A stretch of 54,660 bases of DNA from Gnetum montanum (GCA_015680685.1 MNCI01017668.1:1-54660), one strand, 5' to 3'. Shown: positions 42,812 to 54,219, counted from the first letter of the stretch. Notes: generated by a model from the sequence alone, not told the origin. Made by a program: numbers and translations.

Positions 42812-43929
42812 TGTAACGATGGAAAATGTCGGCAGCTGGAAATACCGATTCGATTCCATGTACACAGTTTTGACCATGGATTCGTGCGAGGTCTATGCCA
42901 TAAAAAAAACGAATCCACGACACCCTGAACAATCTTGTCGATCAGACAGGGACTTATCAAACCAGTAAACATATGGAGATTGTGAATATTTTGTGGGTCG
43001 ATTTGATTTGACGAGTCGCAAAATGAGAGGAAAATAACGTAAGTAGATTATAACAATGATAACGCTAACATGACAAGAGGAAGCAAACACGAGAGAAGCA
43101 CGTGGTTTCGAGATCTATACTTTGACTTGAAGAATGAATGTTTTGTATGTCACGTTACAATGGGAAGACCCCGATCACTTAGAGTGAGGCAAACAAAAAA
43201 TAGCTAGAAAACTGTTCAAGTGGAAGCATAGAATGGAGCTTGATCTACCTCGTAGGCCAAAGATGGGATGCAAGGAAGGTCAAGTTCTGACGTCTATCGA
43301 TCAACTATTTCTGATCAATAGAGCCTGCAAACCGTGCCAGATGATCTCGTGATCTCTGATCTGCTCCTTTTGCCTTAGGTAGTTTCTGCTCAGGACTGCC
43401 AATGATCGCTGATGGAGAAAGTTGTGTCTTCCCAAAGGAACGGTTGCTCCTGCTCATCAGCGTATTGTGCGTATGGACAACAAATGCGTAACTACTTTGG
43501 TCAGCTTTACGCTGTATCACACTCGTTTACGCTACGTTGCGTGGCGGACCGTAACAAAGCATGAGAATGCTGCGTTAAGCTATTTTATGCTCATTTATGC
43601 AGCGGAGCGTAGCGAAGTGTAAAATGATCAAATGGATGACAAATTACGTGGATGTACGCTGCGTAGCGTAACTAGCGTAAAATAATCAGTCTGTAAAAAA
43701 AGAACTGTCGCACTTTTTTCGCTACGCCTCATCACGCAATATTGTGTAATGTAGCGTAAAAATAGAAAAGAAAGTAAACTCCGGGATCTGCAAAGGAAAT
43801 CGAAGACTTGATGCTACGTGCCTCTTTGTCTTGCTCTGCCTTGTTCTCCCTTCTGAAATTCTGACATGTGCTCTCGCCTGAATCGCGAATCTTTGCCTGA
43901 GGCTGACTCGCAATTTTTACGGTGTTTCA
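42812..43929 (-). repeat. 5' LTR of element C, promoter-deleted
   Basis: 1118 bp, TGTAACG...TGTTTCA. Relative to the 3' LTR it lacks one block corresponding to about 27450-27756 (about 307 bp), joined at a GCT microhomology near 43450-43455. The lost block contains the TATA box. The other parts match closely, with mostly transition differences. Confidence 0.9.
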
Positions 43930-43934
43930 TATCC
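43930..43934. repeat. Target site duplication of element C, right copy (TATCC)
   Basis: One mismatch to 26801-26805. After it, element B resumes with TTCTTTGTATACTC, matching A. Confidence 0.8.
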
Positions 43935-44066
43935 TTCTTTGTATACTCTGGCACTTGGTGCATCATGTGTGTATGGGTGTATGTATGTCATACGTGTCAA
44001 ATCATGTGTTGTAAATAAAAGTCCATACCTTCCAAATTGTAAGAGGAACTTGAGGATGCATTTTTA
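43935..44066 (+). other. Element B 3' untranslated region, right part
   Basis: Continues the match to A (1583-1713, minus strand) after the C insertion. Non-coding. Confidence 0.75.
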
Positions 44067-44082
44067 CTCAATCATGGGGGTA
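44067..44082 (+). promoter_or_regulatory. Polypurine tract of element B
   Basis: CTCAATCATGGGGGTA directly before the 3' LTR. Confidence 0.8.
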
Positions 44083-44915
44083 TGATGAAGTGCTAGAAGG
44101 TCGATGCATTTACTAGGCTACGTATACAAGATCTCGTATACACGGCTCCGTCGATGCATCCTTCCATGCATTGACGTGGCCATGTTTACGTGATGCCTAT
44201 TTCAGCCTATAGATAAGTGGGCTCCCGCCACACTTAGGTACCTTTTTGTTAGTTGTAGTGAAGCTCTTGCAGTTTGTTTCCACAAGAGTTAGAATATTTT
44301 CCAAGTGCCTGTAGTAGGTGTAAGAAAGGTGTCCAGCTCTTTATTCGAGTGTTGATATATCTGAGCCCATTGGCATGAACGGTAATAAAGATGAGCTTTT
44401 CAAGCATTCCTTGCAGCATTTGGACTTAGTCATTTAATGCATTTAATAGTTTAATATTTTTATGCTTTGATAATTACTTCAATTTTTGTTGTTGTTATTT
44501 CCATTGCTATCACTCTTTTATAGTTCGTAAAACCATAAGTACGACCATCTCAAATGTGAACCCAACACTTGGCAACCCAGTGACGCTTAACGTTTGGTAA
44601 CCCAGTAGTGGTTATGGGATGCTCAGGACGTACTTGGAAGATGGGATCAGATACTTATGATAGGGATAGTTAAGATATAGATTAGGATAATTATAGATTA
44701 TATAATATTCCAACCTTAATTAGATGCCAAGAGATAAAGTAAAAAGCCATAAAAATCATGTGCCTCAATCTCACTTAGGTTTGGAAGACAACGACCATTC
44801 TAACACAAGGTTTTTCTGGTTAGGGTCTGGTGTATGCAAAGTGCTTACAATCTACGGAATTCAACCAAGTCGCATGTGAAAGCCCATGATTCGTATGGTT
44901 GGGCATAGGGGTACA
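44083..44915 (+). repeat. 3' LTR of element B
   Basis: 833 bp. Compared with the 5' LTR it lacks several short blocks, has a mutated TATA box (CTATAGATA), and ends GGGGTACA where the 5' LTR has GGGGTACCTAGCTGCTCATCA. Nevertheless the expected duplication GTGAT follows at once. Confidence 0.85.
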
Positions 44916-44920
44916 GTGAT
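44916..44920. repeat. Target site duplication of element B, right copy (GTGAT)
   Basis: Same as 15441-15445; LTR D resumes after it. Confidence 0.8.
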
Positions 44921-45075
44921 AAAGCTACCACTATTCCAAGTGAGAAGATAGCAACCTATGATTAATGCTTAACGATCTAGATACCACACTAGTTCTATCC
45001 ATGGAATTTGATTAGATTGCATGTGAATACTTGTGATTTGTATGGTTTGGTGTAGGGGATATTGGTTGCTCATCA
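44921..45075 (+). mobile_element. Solo LTR D, right part (155 bp)
   Basis: The sequence resembles the last 150 bases of the A/B LTRs (GGAATTTGATTAGATTGC...GGTTGCTCATCA) but is diverged from them. It completes the LTR begun at 14755. The duplication ATTTG follows at 45076-45080. Confidence 0.82.
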
Positions 45076-45080
45076 ATTTG
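45076..45080. repeat. Target site duplication of solo LTR D, right copy (ATTTG)
   Basis: Identical to 14750-14754. Confidence 0.85.
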
Positions 45081-45644
45081 TATTATTCAAAAAATTAAAT
45101 AAATATTTGAATGTGAGTTTATTCAAGATTGATAGAAATTGCTTGATTAATATTTTCAAAAAATAAATAAAAATGAGACTTAGAAATTCTTTTGCCTTAC
45201 ATAAGAAAATCGACAACATTTTTAAAAAAATAAATAAAGATATGTAAATGAGTTTAATCAAACTTGGAATTGAAATCCCTTGCTTAAGCTTTTTGGAAAA
45301 ATAAATAAAAAGAAGATTTAAAAATTCATGAGCTTAAAAAGAATTAAACTCTTTAACATAAGTTTTTATTTACTCATTGTCTTACAACTAAATATTTTCA
45401 CCAACAAATACATATTGGTTCATTTCATATAAATATAAACAATGATAAAAAAAGATCCAACATTTAATGAACTTCCCATCCACCTTATTGTTTTATTTTG
45501 TTTTTTATTTTTTAAGTTGATAAAATTTTAATTTTATTTTTTTTCAAGAAAGGGTTCAATTACCTCAAGCCTTAATGCTCATCCTATAAAGTGGAGTCCT
45601 AGGAGGGTTGGTAGATGCATGAAAACCTAATATCTTTATCAAGT
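45081..45644. other. AT-rich flank with AAAAATAAATAAA-type repeats
   Basis: Very AT-rich. The motif AAAAAATAAATAAA recurs about four times at 45085-45310 and also at about 14440-14455, showing that this is one repetitive host segment on both sides of the nested insertions. No gene. CAAGT at 45640-45644 is the presumed left duplication of element E. Confidence 0.6.
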
Positions 45645-46465
45645 TGATGGGACACGATATCGTGGCTGCTGCGATATTGCATCCCACGTGATATTGCGTC
45701 GTCCCCCACAATATCACGTATGCGAAATAGCAGTCCACCACCAGTTCTATAAATAAGAGGTGGCTCTCCCTTGTTTCTCATCCTAGGCTTAGATCATAGT
45801 GAAACTCTGGCAGTTTGATCCCTCCAGAGATAGAATATTTTCCATGTGCCTACAGTAGGAACTCCAAAGTCAACGGATCTTTATTCGAGTAGACATTGTA
45901 CCTGAACACAAGTTTGTGTACGGCAATAAAGACGAACTTCTTGGATAAACTTTGTAGTGCATGGAATAGGCTAAATAGGATTTTATTTATTGTTTATCAT
46001 TTAATTGCTTTATTAGTTATTAAATCTCTCTCAACCCTTCTCTCCTAGTTAAGTGCCTTAGTACGACCGCTTCGAGCACGTGCGTTATGCTTGGGGATCC
46101 CAACAACGATTAGCGTTTGGTAACCAAGGTTGCATTGGTTCAGGGTGTGAATGGTAAGTGGGAACGGATGCTAATGCTAGGTTAATATAGACTTAGTTAG
46201 TTAGTTAAAGTTAGTTAATTAGTCTCTTCAACCCTTCACCTTATCAGCATAAGAGATAAAATGGAAAAGACATAAAAATCATATACCTCAGACTTACTTA
46301 ACCATACAATCGTGACTAATACATGTAAGTTTGGGAAGATAATGAATAATTAACCGTAAGTGTTCTATGAGGTGTGTAGTCACTTAGTCTGTGGAGTTTG
46401 ACCGGATCATGTGTGCTACGCTCGTATTCATATGGTTGAGTGTAGGGATACCTCGCCACTCATCA
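45645..46465 (+). repeat. 5' LTR of element E
   Basis: 821 bp, TGATGGGA...CTCATCA. TATA box CTATAAATA at 45747-45755. U3 begins with the palindrome CACGATATCGTG (45653-45664) and further GATATT/AATATC half-sites up to about 45718. The second LTR is not in the window, so the start is set by TG and similarity of ends. Confidence 0.82.
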
Positions 46466-46466
46466 T

Positions 46467-46484
46467 TGGCGCCGTTGCCGGGGA
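46467..46484 (+). promoter_or_regulatory. Primer binding site of element E
   Basis: TGGCGCCGTTGCCGGGGA, one base after the LTR. It is an intact 18-base match to the tRNA-Asp-type site of Athila elements and the reference for the mutated sites in A and B. Confidence 0.88.
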
Positions 46485-46606
46485 CTAAGTGTTTGTATGC
46501 TAAGTAGAACATAGGAGATCACTCACATCATTGGGAGCTTAAATGAACCTTAGGGTTAATTAAATGAAAATTATATAATGGTTAAATAGCACATCGATAA
46601 GACACA

Positions 46607-48880
46607 ATGTGTTCTTCTTCTTCTCGCAAGAGAAATACGCCACCTAGGGATAATACAAGAAATAGTCGAAAATCTAAAACACATAATCAAAATCCACTGG
46701 TTCCTCAAAAATACCAAGTGGTATATACTCATCCTGATGAGTACATACCAGATTTTACCTTTATCCTCCATCAAGACGAACAGCTGCGATGGAGAGACTT
46801 GCAAGGTAACATTGTGTTACCTCCAGATCAATTAGTCCCAAACATTCTTATTCGTTCTCTTGCACAAATAGGCATGACACAACTCTATGTTGAATAAGTT
46901 ATAGGTGATTTTGACACAAGGGATTATCATCCTACAGTAGCACAACATATAAGGGACTAGAGACAGGAGAGCCAACATACACTATTGAAGGGCAAAGGGG
47001 TCCCACACATCCTAAGTGAAATTAGAGATGGTGAAATACTTATAACGGGTTCTCTATCGAATGATGTTCCCCTCCTAATGATAGTGAGGAGGTTGGGTAT
47101 CAGACCCTATGATCCATGATACACAACCCTAGTTCTGATCCCCGTGAACGCCAACTATTCACTGAGGGAACAACAACACATGACAAGGATAGGCACTTGG
47201 ATCATCATCACGATTGGGGCTGAAGCCACAGAAGAGAAGGTAGGAAACATTGTCATGATAATGGTTCTCCTTCTTCTTCCCCTTCTTCACATCATTCATC
47301 CTCTCCTTCCACCTCTGGGTGTAGCCATCAAGAGCATAACATTGAGGATAGAGGTAGACAAAACGAGAGACCTCGACGAGAGAGTCGAGAGCAAGGACAA
47401 GGGCATGAACGAAGGGAAAGTACAGAACAATGTAGACATCATAGACATCATGAAATAGATGATCATGATGAGCCCCTACTTGCAACCCGAAGTATGCTCG
47501 ATATAATGGAAGCAGTGAGAATACCGACAAGGCATTAAAGACATAGACAAATCAAGCACTTAGACATGAACAACATCCCATGCTTTGAAGGGGGATACAA
47601 CGCAGATCCACAAAATCATTTACAGGCATTCCATGATGCCTGTGCCTAGGACACTCATAAAGGAAGCAGAGAGTTAGTATTGGTCCTTAGAACCGGAAAC
47701 CATTAGAAGGTGGAGTACAATGTTAGAACTCTTCAACAATAAATATCAAATGTCCTCTAGAGTGTCTAACTTGTGTAAGCAAATCCAAGGATGGAAACAA
47801 GGTACTCATGAACCCTTGGATGCTACCATGGACCACTACTATGCATTGTTACATCATTGCTTAGGCCATGGTTACACACAACAGGACCAACTTCACCACA
47901 TCGTAGATGGGCTAAGGTATGAAACTAGGAGAACCCTTGGGACTTATTCCCAACGGAGATTATCAGAACTTAGATCCCATGAGATTCATTGATTGTTGGA
48001 GCAAGTAGCCAAAGAAGAAGGGGAGCTATAAAAAAGAGAGAGTGTGGAAGAATATAACTGTGATCCCTCTCTTCGAAAGAAGGGAGTGAGATTCTATGAT
48101 GAAGAGGATGAGTCACCACTCGAAGAGTTGGTGAATATGAAAACCTTGACACTTCAAAAGATAACAATGGAAGTAGCAGCTAAGGTAGATCAGATATAGG
48201 ACTCCTTGGATAGTAGACTTGAACTTATCCTGAAAATCATAGAGGAGTCCAAGGAGGAACGAAGTAGTGACAAGAACAAGACAAAGTAGAGAGATTTAGG
48301 CCCTGCACGTGACAAGGGTAAGGGGAAAATAACTATCTCCGATGACGTTGTGGATTCAGACATAGATGATGATGGTGGATGTGAGATCTGCTACTATGAC
48401 CATCCTAAGGGATGTTGCCCAATCATCTCACATCTACAAGAGTCTAGGGTGTATGAACTCAACCTGAGACTTAACACATTGTAGACACCTCAAAGGTTAC
48501 CTTATCCCAAGGTAACCTAAGACAGTTCCACCAACCATTGATGTACTATCCAAGTGGAACTCCACCACAACCCATCAGGCAACATCAGCAGTGGCAACAC
48601 CGACAGTCATGGGGGATACCACCACTTGGGCAACAATACCCTTACTGAAAACCCGATCCTTATGGTTACTACTTGCAGCAACCAATTTCTCCAAGTGATC
48701 CTATGGATTACGTAACTCCACAACGTCACTGCCCAGTTCAGGAATATTATCAGACTTCCCCTCCTAAAAGGGACACTCCACATGTATGCCATCCTCCAAA
48801 TCCATCTGCACCTATCATGCTAGTAGCTCCACCACCAACTGTTCTAACAATGCCAAGGGTATTTCCCACTCAACCATAAC
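46607..48880 (+). pseudogene. gag of element E
   Basis: The ATG at 46607 opens a frame of 96 residues with QVVYTHPDEYIPDFTFILHQDE, homologous to A and B. A Ser/His/Arg-rich stretch follows (about 47230-47500). The capsid-like region (about 47560-47990) has MNNIPCFEGGYNADPQ, with about 45 bases missing near 47648 relative to A, and SNLCKQIQGWKQGTHEPLDA. The knuckle CEICYYDHPKGCC is at 48380-48418. Gln/Pro/Tyr-rich linker follows. Stops and frameshifts are present but fewer than in B. Confidence 0.82.
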
Positions 48881-48936
48881 AATCCAATGTCACGAGGACT
48901 TCTGATCCTCAATCCTCAGTTGGTCCTAACAATTTT

Positions 48937-49600
48937 ATGCCGAAAAGACTTTTCTTCAGAACCAAAAATCCAACTAAGCCCTCATCCTCACAAGCAGTTG
49001 AACATCTAAACACCGCTGTACCAAATAAGGTTTCAAGACTCCCTTCAAACAAAAAATCATGTCCAATGCACATGGTTATGTTAACACATACCGTAACCAA
49101 TTGGATTAAGGTAGGCCACCTTCCCAAGAAATTATCTGATCCTGGGAGCCACCTAATTTATCTTCAGGTCACTGGGAATGAACCTCATAAGGCTCTTCTT
49201 AACTTAGGCTCTGGAGTCAACTTAATCTCACAAGAATTGTACAATACCTGGAACCTGCCTCCACTCAAGAAGAGTAATATTCACTTAGAGCTAGTTGACC
49301 AGTCCATCACTATTCCTTTGGGATAGGTTGAGGACATTGTTACCACTGTGGGTGATTGGTCATACCTAGCTGATTTCCTGGTGATCCAAATAAACAAAGA
49401 AAAAAGGAATTTCCCAATAATAATGGGAAGGGAATGGCTGAGTACAATTGATGCATGCCTAGGAATCTACAATCTTTCCCTAGAAATATCCAAGAAAAAT
49501 ACTTTCAAGAAGATTGAGAGGAAGAGAGTTCCATGCATCGCATATATGACACAGGGTGCCATTACATGCAGAAATCATGGGTGATGCGAAGTTTAACATT
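48937..49600 (+). pseudogene. Aspartic protease of element E
   Basis: A 129-residue open frame holds WIKVGHLPKKL and the active-site loop ALLNLGSGVNLIS (Asn codon 49201-49203), where the catalytic Asp has become Asn, a single G-to-A change. IIMGREWLSTIDACLG (about 49420-49465) is the second lobe. One stop at about 49324-49326 lies between them. Confidence 0.84.
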
Positions 49601-49979
49601 GCCTGCATGCAATTGGTGTGCACAAGATCTTGACATACAAAAGTACCTATATGTAGTAGCCACACAACAAGAAAACACCCATTGTCTGATGGATGAGCAA
49701 GGGAGCAACTCGATAACATGCATGGAATTGACTGAGGGGATAACTAGTGCTTACATTGAAAGCACATACGTACTAGAGCAAGTTCGTTGCCAACTTCTAG
49801 CCCTTAACTTTAAAAACATTAATTGGGGGAAGTTGGAGATTCCTAAGGAATTTAGACAAGAGCCCCTAGACCTAAAACCATTATCCACCGATTTGGAATA
49901 CATGACCCTTGAAAACAAAAAATCGATAATTATCAACACAAAACTTGCCCCAAAACAAAAAGAAATCCTATTGAAGGTA

Positions 49980-50865
49980 ATCAATAAATGGTCAAAAGCC
50001 TTTGCCTGTTCATATCCTGAAATAACCAAAATAGACCCTAGGATATGTCAACATAGAATTTACATGGACCCCTCCATGAAGCCTCGGAAACAACCACAGA
50101 GGCGATTGAACCCAAAATTGAAATAGGTAGTGAAAGAAGAGATAGAGCAACTCCTCAAGGCCAGGTTCATATATTCCATTACTGATAGCGAATGGGTTAG
50201 TCCTCTAGTAATCGTTCCTAAGAAAGGAGGCAAATGGAGGGTATGTATAGATTTTAGGCTACCTAACATGGCAACATTCAAAGATCATTTCCCATTTTCG
50301 TTCGTCGACCAAGCCTTGGAAACTATAGCGGGGCATTGCTATTATAGTTTTCTGGATGGATATAGTGGATATAATCAAATATGAATAGCACTAGAAGATT
50401 AAGCCAAACAACCTTCACCAGTCCCTGGGGAATGTTCGCATATAAGCAAATGCCATTTGGCTTGTGCAATGCCCCCGCCACATTCCAATGTTTAGTCCTA
50501 AGCATATTTCAACAATAAATAGGAAATGGAGTAGAAGCCTTTATGGATGACTTCTCCACTTATAGGGCAAGCTTTGATCAAGCCCTAGACTGGTTAGAGT
50601 AGGTGCTGAAACGATGCGTTGAAAACAATCTAAAGCTCAATTGGCAGAAAAGCCATTTGATGGTTCAAGAGGGCATAGTACTGGGGCATAAGATCTTGCA
50701 ATCAGGAATAGAGGTAGACCCAAAAAAAGTAAAGGTTATCCAAGGAATCCCTCGACAACCAGAAACGGTCAAAGATATTCTGTCATTTCTTGGACACACT
50801 GGCTACTACCAGAGATTCATTGAGAACTTCTCCAAGATTCCCAAACCATTGGTAGAATAAATAAA
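49980..50865 (+). pseudogene. Reverse transcriptase of element E
   Basis: Well kept: ITDSEWVSPLVIVPKKGGKW (about 50178-50237), YYSFLDGYSGYNQI (about 50341-50382), MPFGLCNAPATFQ (about 50450-50490), FMDDFSTY with FMDD at 50540-50551, and LNWQKSHLMVQEGIVLGHKI (about 50636-50695). FLGHTGYYQRFIENFSKIPKP follows. Only a few stops and one frameshift near 50390-50400 break the frame. The 197-residue frame at 49533-50126 is the protease-RT linker and RT N-terminus. Confidence 0.88.
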
Positions 50866-51345
50866 AAAAGATGCACCATTCGAATGGACCAGGGAATGTG
50901 AACAAGCATTCCAAAATCTAAAAAAAAGGCTTGTGGAAACCCCTATTCTACAAGCCCTTGACTAGTCCAGACCATTTCATATAATGATCGATGCATCTAA
51001 TTATGCCTTACTTGCCATACTAACATAGTTAGATGAACAAAAACACCCTTATTACATCCACTGTTCGAGTAAGAGTATTGTTGGTGCACAACTCAACTAC
51101 ATAACTACCAAAAAGGAATTAATGGTTGTAGTGTTTGCACTGGACAAATTTAGGCACTATGTGTTGGGCTAAAAAGTGTACATTCATATAGATCATAGTG
51201 CAATACGGTTCCTCATGAACAAGCCAATGGTTAGCCCTTGTATTATACGTTGGTTGGTGATCCTTCAAGAGTTCTATTTAACAATAGTAGATCGAGAAGG
51301 CACTGAGAACGTAGTTGCCGATCATTTATCTCAATTGCGTTGGGA
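50866..51345 (+). pseudogene. RNase H of element E
   Basis: IMIDASNYALLAILT (about 50983), TTKKELMVVVFALDKFRHYVLG (about 51105-51168) and HIDHSAIRFLMNKPMVSP (about 51182-51235), ending ENVVADHLSQL (about 51307-51338). The first Asp is kept. Several single stops. Confidence 0.86.
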
Positions 51346-51489
51346 CAACAAAGAGGATGAATATGTCGTATCTGATCACTTTCCTAATGAAACCCTCTTT
51401 GTCGATGTAATAAATAACCAACCCATGGGAACAAGTTGGTATAATAGCATTCTTACTTATCTCCTCTCCCAACAAACACAATAGGGTTT

Positions 51490-52700
51490 GAACTCTAGGA
51501 AGAAGTAACGGTTTCTTTAGAAAACCAAGTACTTCATGGAAATCAAGGGACAACTCTACAAAGTCTGTCCTAATGGCTTGGTTCGATGGTGTGTGCTTGA
51601 TGAGGATTAGTTAAGAGTTCTCAAGGATGCTCATGAGGGTCCCTGTAGGGGACACTATGCAGGGAGACGAACGACCTTTAAGATCCTGCTTGCAGGATAC
51701 TACTAGCCAACGCTATTTCAAGATGCCCATCAGTTTGTCCAATCCTGTGAATGTTGTCAATAGGATGGTGGAATGACTACTAGAATGGAGGGTCAGCAAC
51801 AATGGATTCAACCCTTAGAACCCTTCGATATTTGGGGAATCGATTTTATGGGGCCTATTACACCGATGTCCAATGGGAAGGCTTATATTATTGTTGTTGT
51901 TGAGTATTTGACCAAATGAGCTGAAGCAGCTACTATAATAGATTGCACATCGTCTACAGCTACACAATTTGTATAACAACAAATCATAAATAGGTTTGGT
52001 GTAATGCATGCACTCATCTCCGACAATGGAACACATTTTACAGGTGCAACCTTTCGCAAGTTGATGCAATGCTTAGGGGTGGAACATAAATTGACCACAC
52101 CTTATCACCCCCAAGCTAATGGCCAAGCTGAGGTCACCAACCAAGAGATTACAAGAATAATTATGAGAACAATTAGCAAATTTAGGTGAGATTGGAGGAT
52201 GAAACTGAATGATACTCTCTGGGCGTACCGCTCCACTTGGAAATTCCCTACAGGCTACTCTCCCTATGATTTGGTGTACGGAAAACTCCCAAAACTTCTA
52301 ATTCAAATGAAGCTCCATACACTCTCCATGGCATGTGACCTCCATCTTCACCTTGATCTAGCACAAAAATAATGATTGGCATCTCTAAATGTGCTAGATG
52401 AGAATTGATTGGTTGCCTTGTCATCAAATGAGATACACAAGGCATACAACAAACAATGTCATGACTCAAAAATTTGAAAGGTTAAATACCAACCCAGAGA
52501 CAAGGTCCTTTATTGGAATCCCGCACATGTACCACAATGTACGAAATTTCAAAAATTGTGGAAGGGACCTTACATTATCCATGTGACCTTTCCTTCAGAA
52601 GCCATGACAATATATAAACTTGAAACCCTTGATAAGAGACTATTGGTCAATGTGCAATAAACCAAACCTTTCCATGAACTAAGAACAGCTAGTGCAACTC
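51490..52700 (+). pseudogene. Integrase of element E
   Basis: Zinc-binding part at about 51620-51770 (HEGP...GHYAG, CECCQ). The core keeps all three acids: GIDFMGP (about 51838), SDNGTHF (about 52019) and NGQAEVTNQE (about 52120). Then LWAYRSTWKFPTGYSPYDLVYGK (about 52220-52285), NEIHKAYN and DKVLYWNPAHVPQ (about 52500-52540). Stops are scattered, but no active-site residue is changed, in contrast to A and B. Confidence 0.87.
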
Positions 52701-52702
52701 CC

Positions 52703-52760
52703 ACCTCTGGTAGCGGACAACCATGCTCCTTACCTCTGGTAGCGGACAACCATGCTCCTT
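52703..52760. repeat. 29-bp tandem duplication near the pol end of element E
   Basis: Two identical 29-bp units beginning ACCTCTGGTAGCGG (52703-52731 and 52732-52760). They are absent from A and B. The lack of differences suggests a recent event. Confidence 0.9.
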
Positions 52761-52844
52761 ATTTTGGATCTCTCCCTTTCCATTTAGTCATGGGGGAGAT
52801 GGCCACCTGTGCTAATAAATCAAGGCCCTCAGTTCGTTTAAGTT

Positions 52845-53031
52845 TTTTTTTACACATTTTTGTTTTACATGTTTTTGTTTAACACATTTTTGTTTTACAT
52901 AGTGTTGTTTTACATGTTTTTTTTTACACATTTTTTTACACATTCTTGTTTTACATGTTCTTGTCTTACACGTTTTTGTTTTACAACATCGTTATACTTT
53001 TTCATTTTGTGTGTGTGTGTGTGCGTGTGTG
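52845..53031. repeat. T-rich TTTTACA repeats and (GT)n tract
   Basis: Degenerate repeats of TTTTACACATTTTTG and TTTTACATG (about 52848-52990), then a GT-rich microsatellite (53008-53031). They lie at the same place as shorter T-rich tracts in A and B. Confidence 0.8.
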
Positions 53032-54219
53032 ATCCATCTTGTAAGTTTATCACCCAATAAGTGTTCTTCATGATGGTATGAACTATTTTTGTATTGATTG
53101 CTAATGTTTGGTTTTTACCTTTAAGTTATGATGTTGATACTAAGGTATGCTTCTTTTGATATGGCAGGCAATGAGTCCACTTCATCCATCTATCCACAAG
53201 TTCTATGGTCTCTCTCGGCTTGGAAATGTACAGTCTCTTCCTAAATAAGAACTCTAACGAATCGGTGATTGGGCACTTCTCAAACTAAGGAAGGACTCAA
53301 GGATTGAAAAGGGTGTGACTTCAAGGGAACTTGATGCATTTGTGTTGGCCGTTCTCTTGGGTGCTTGGATGTTTTCTTTTTGAGTTTTCTTACCATTCCG
53401 ACGTTACCCAATTATTGGGAAGCTGAGTAATAAAAATAACAAAGTCTTTGCATGGTGTGGTTCTCATGCATAAACACATAAAAAATTAAAAAAAATAGTG
53501 AGAATTCAAAGCACACCCCTTAGAAGGAATAATCAGTTGGGCTACAAGCACTAGTTATGGAACTAAAATCAAAATGTTCCCTCTAACTAAGGCCCTTCTT
53601 ACTTCCCATTCTCTCCTCCTTGTTTCATTGGAATGGTGGTGACTCTTGGGCGAAGGCATTCTTGTTACTTCAAGAGGATGGATTGGCCAAATGCATTAAT
53701 GCGAAGTCACTGGATGTAGTTTGTTTGAGGTGAGACTTGGAATGGGATTTGCTAAGTCACATTAACCATGAAATACACAAGGGGCTGTACACCACCTTGT
53801 TCTTGAACTTCCATTCCATTCTCTTCTCTTTCCATCCTTCTCTCCATTGTTCACCTCATTGTCAGTTGTATCATTAGTGTATATTTTGGTTGATGCATTG
53901 TTTTCTTTTTGGTAAATTCTTGTGGTTAAGACTTTAACTCTTGTTTCAAATGACATTCCCAGAGCCTATGGACTCTTTGAATGTGGGTTTTTCAAGGCAT
54001 TAAGGGCATGAGCCTGCTTTGGGGAGGACCCACTGACATTCCTATTTGGTGCATTAGTTAAATTATTTCCCTTAATGTTTGGTAATTAACTCTATTTTGT
54101 TCATTTCCATCTTGACATCCATTTCATCAATGTCATAGTTGTCTCTTTTTCTCCATCTTTCTTGTTCCTTTTCTTTCTCCATTCTATCACTACCAGAGGT
54201 TCGCTCTTAATCATGGGGG
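53032..54219 (+). other. Spacer downstream of pol in element E
   Basis: Matches the A and B spacers at landmarks such as 'caaagcacacccctta' (about 53507) and 'agaggttcgctcttaatc' (about 54195). It ends at the purine-tract-like ATCATGGGGG (54211-54219). No coding signal. Confidence 0.6.

Larger units (their letters stand above)
26806..43929 (-). mobile_element. Element C: Tat/Ogre-like LTR retrotransposon with antisense intron-containing gene
   Basis: A 17.1-kb element in minus orientation, nested in B. In element order: 5' LTR (43929-42812), primer site, gag (42568-about 40100), protease (39594-38758), a segment of about 5.1 kb carrying an antisense gene and a tandem array, RT (33633-32365), RNase H and a second RNase H (32295-31315), integrase (31275-30139), a tandem array (30110-29411), a purine tract and the 3' LTR (28239-26806). 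The double RNase H and the gag zinc motif CxYHxxxGHxxxxC-like place it in the Tat lineage, which includes Ogre, Retand and Grande. Its LTRs look more alike than those of A or B, consistent with its being the last insertion. Stops in every domain make it inactive. Confidence 0.9.
15446..44915 (+). mobile_element. Element B: Athila-like LTR retrotransposon, interrupted by element C
   Basis: Same family as A but in plus orientation. It contains the 5' LTR (15446-16333), primer site, gag-pol (16479-22679), spacer, ORF3 (24595-26704) and 3' LTR (44083-44915). Element C (26806-43929) sits in its 3' untranslated region. Without C it would be about 12.3 kb. It is more decayed than A in gag and has a large deletion in ORF3. 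Confidence 0.9.

Noticed and set aside
47144-47458. 104-residue open frame in gag of E
   Set aside because: It is out of frame with homologous gag; the Ser/His/Arg-rich frame conserved in A and B runs in another frame here.
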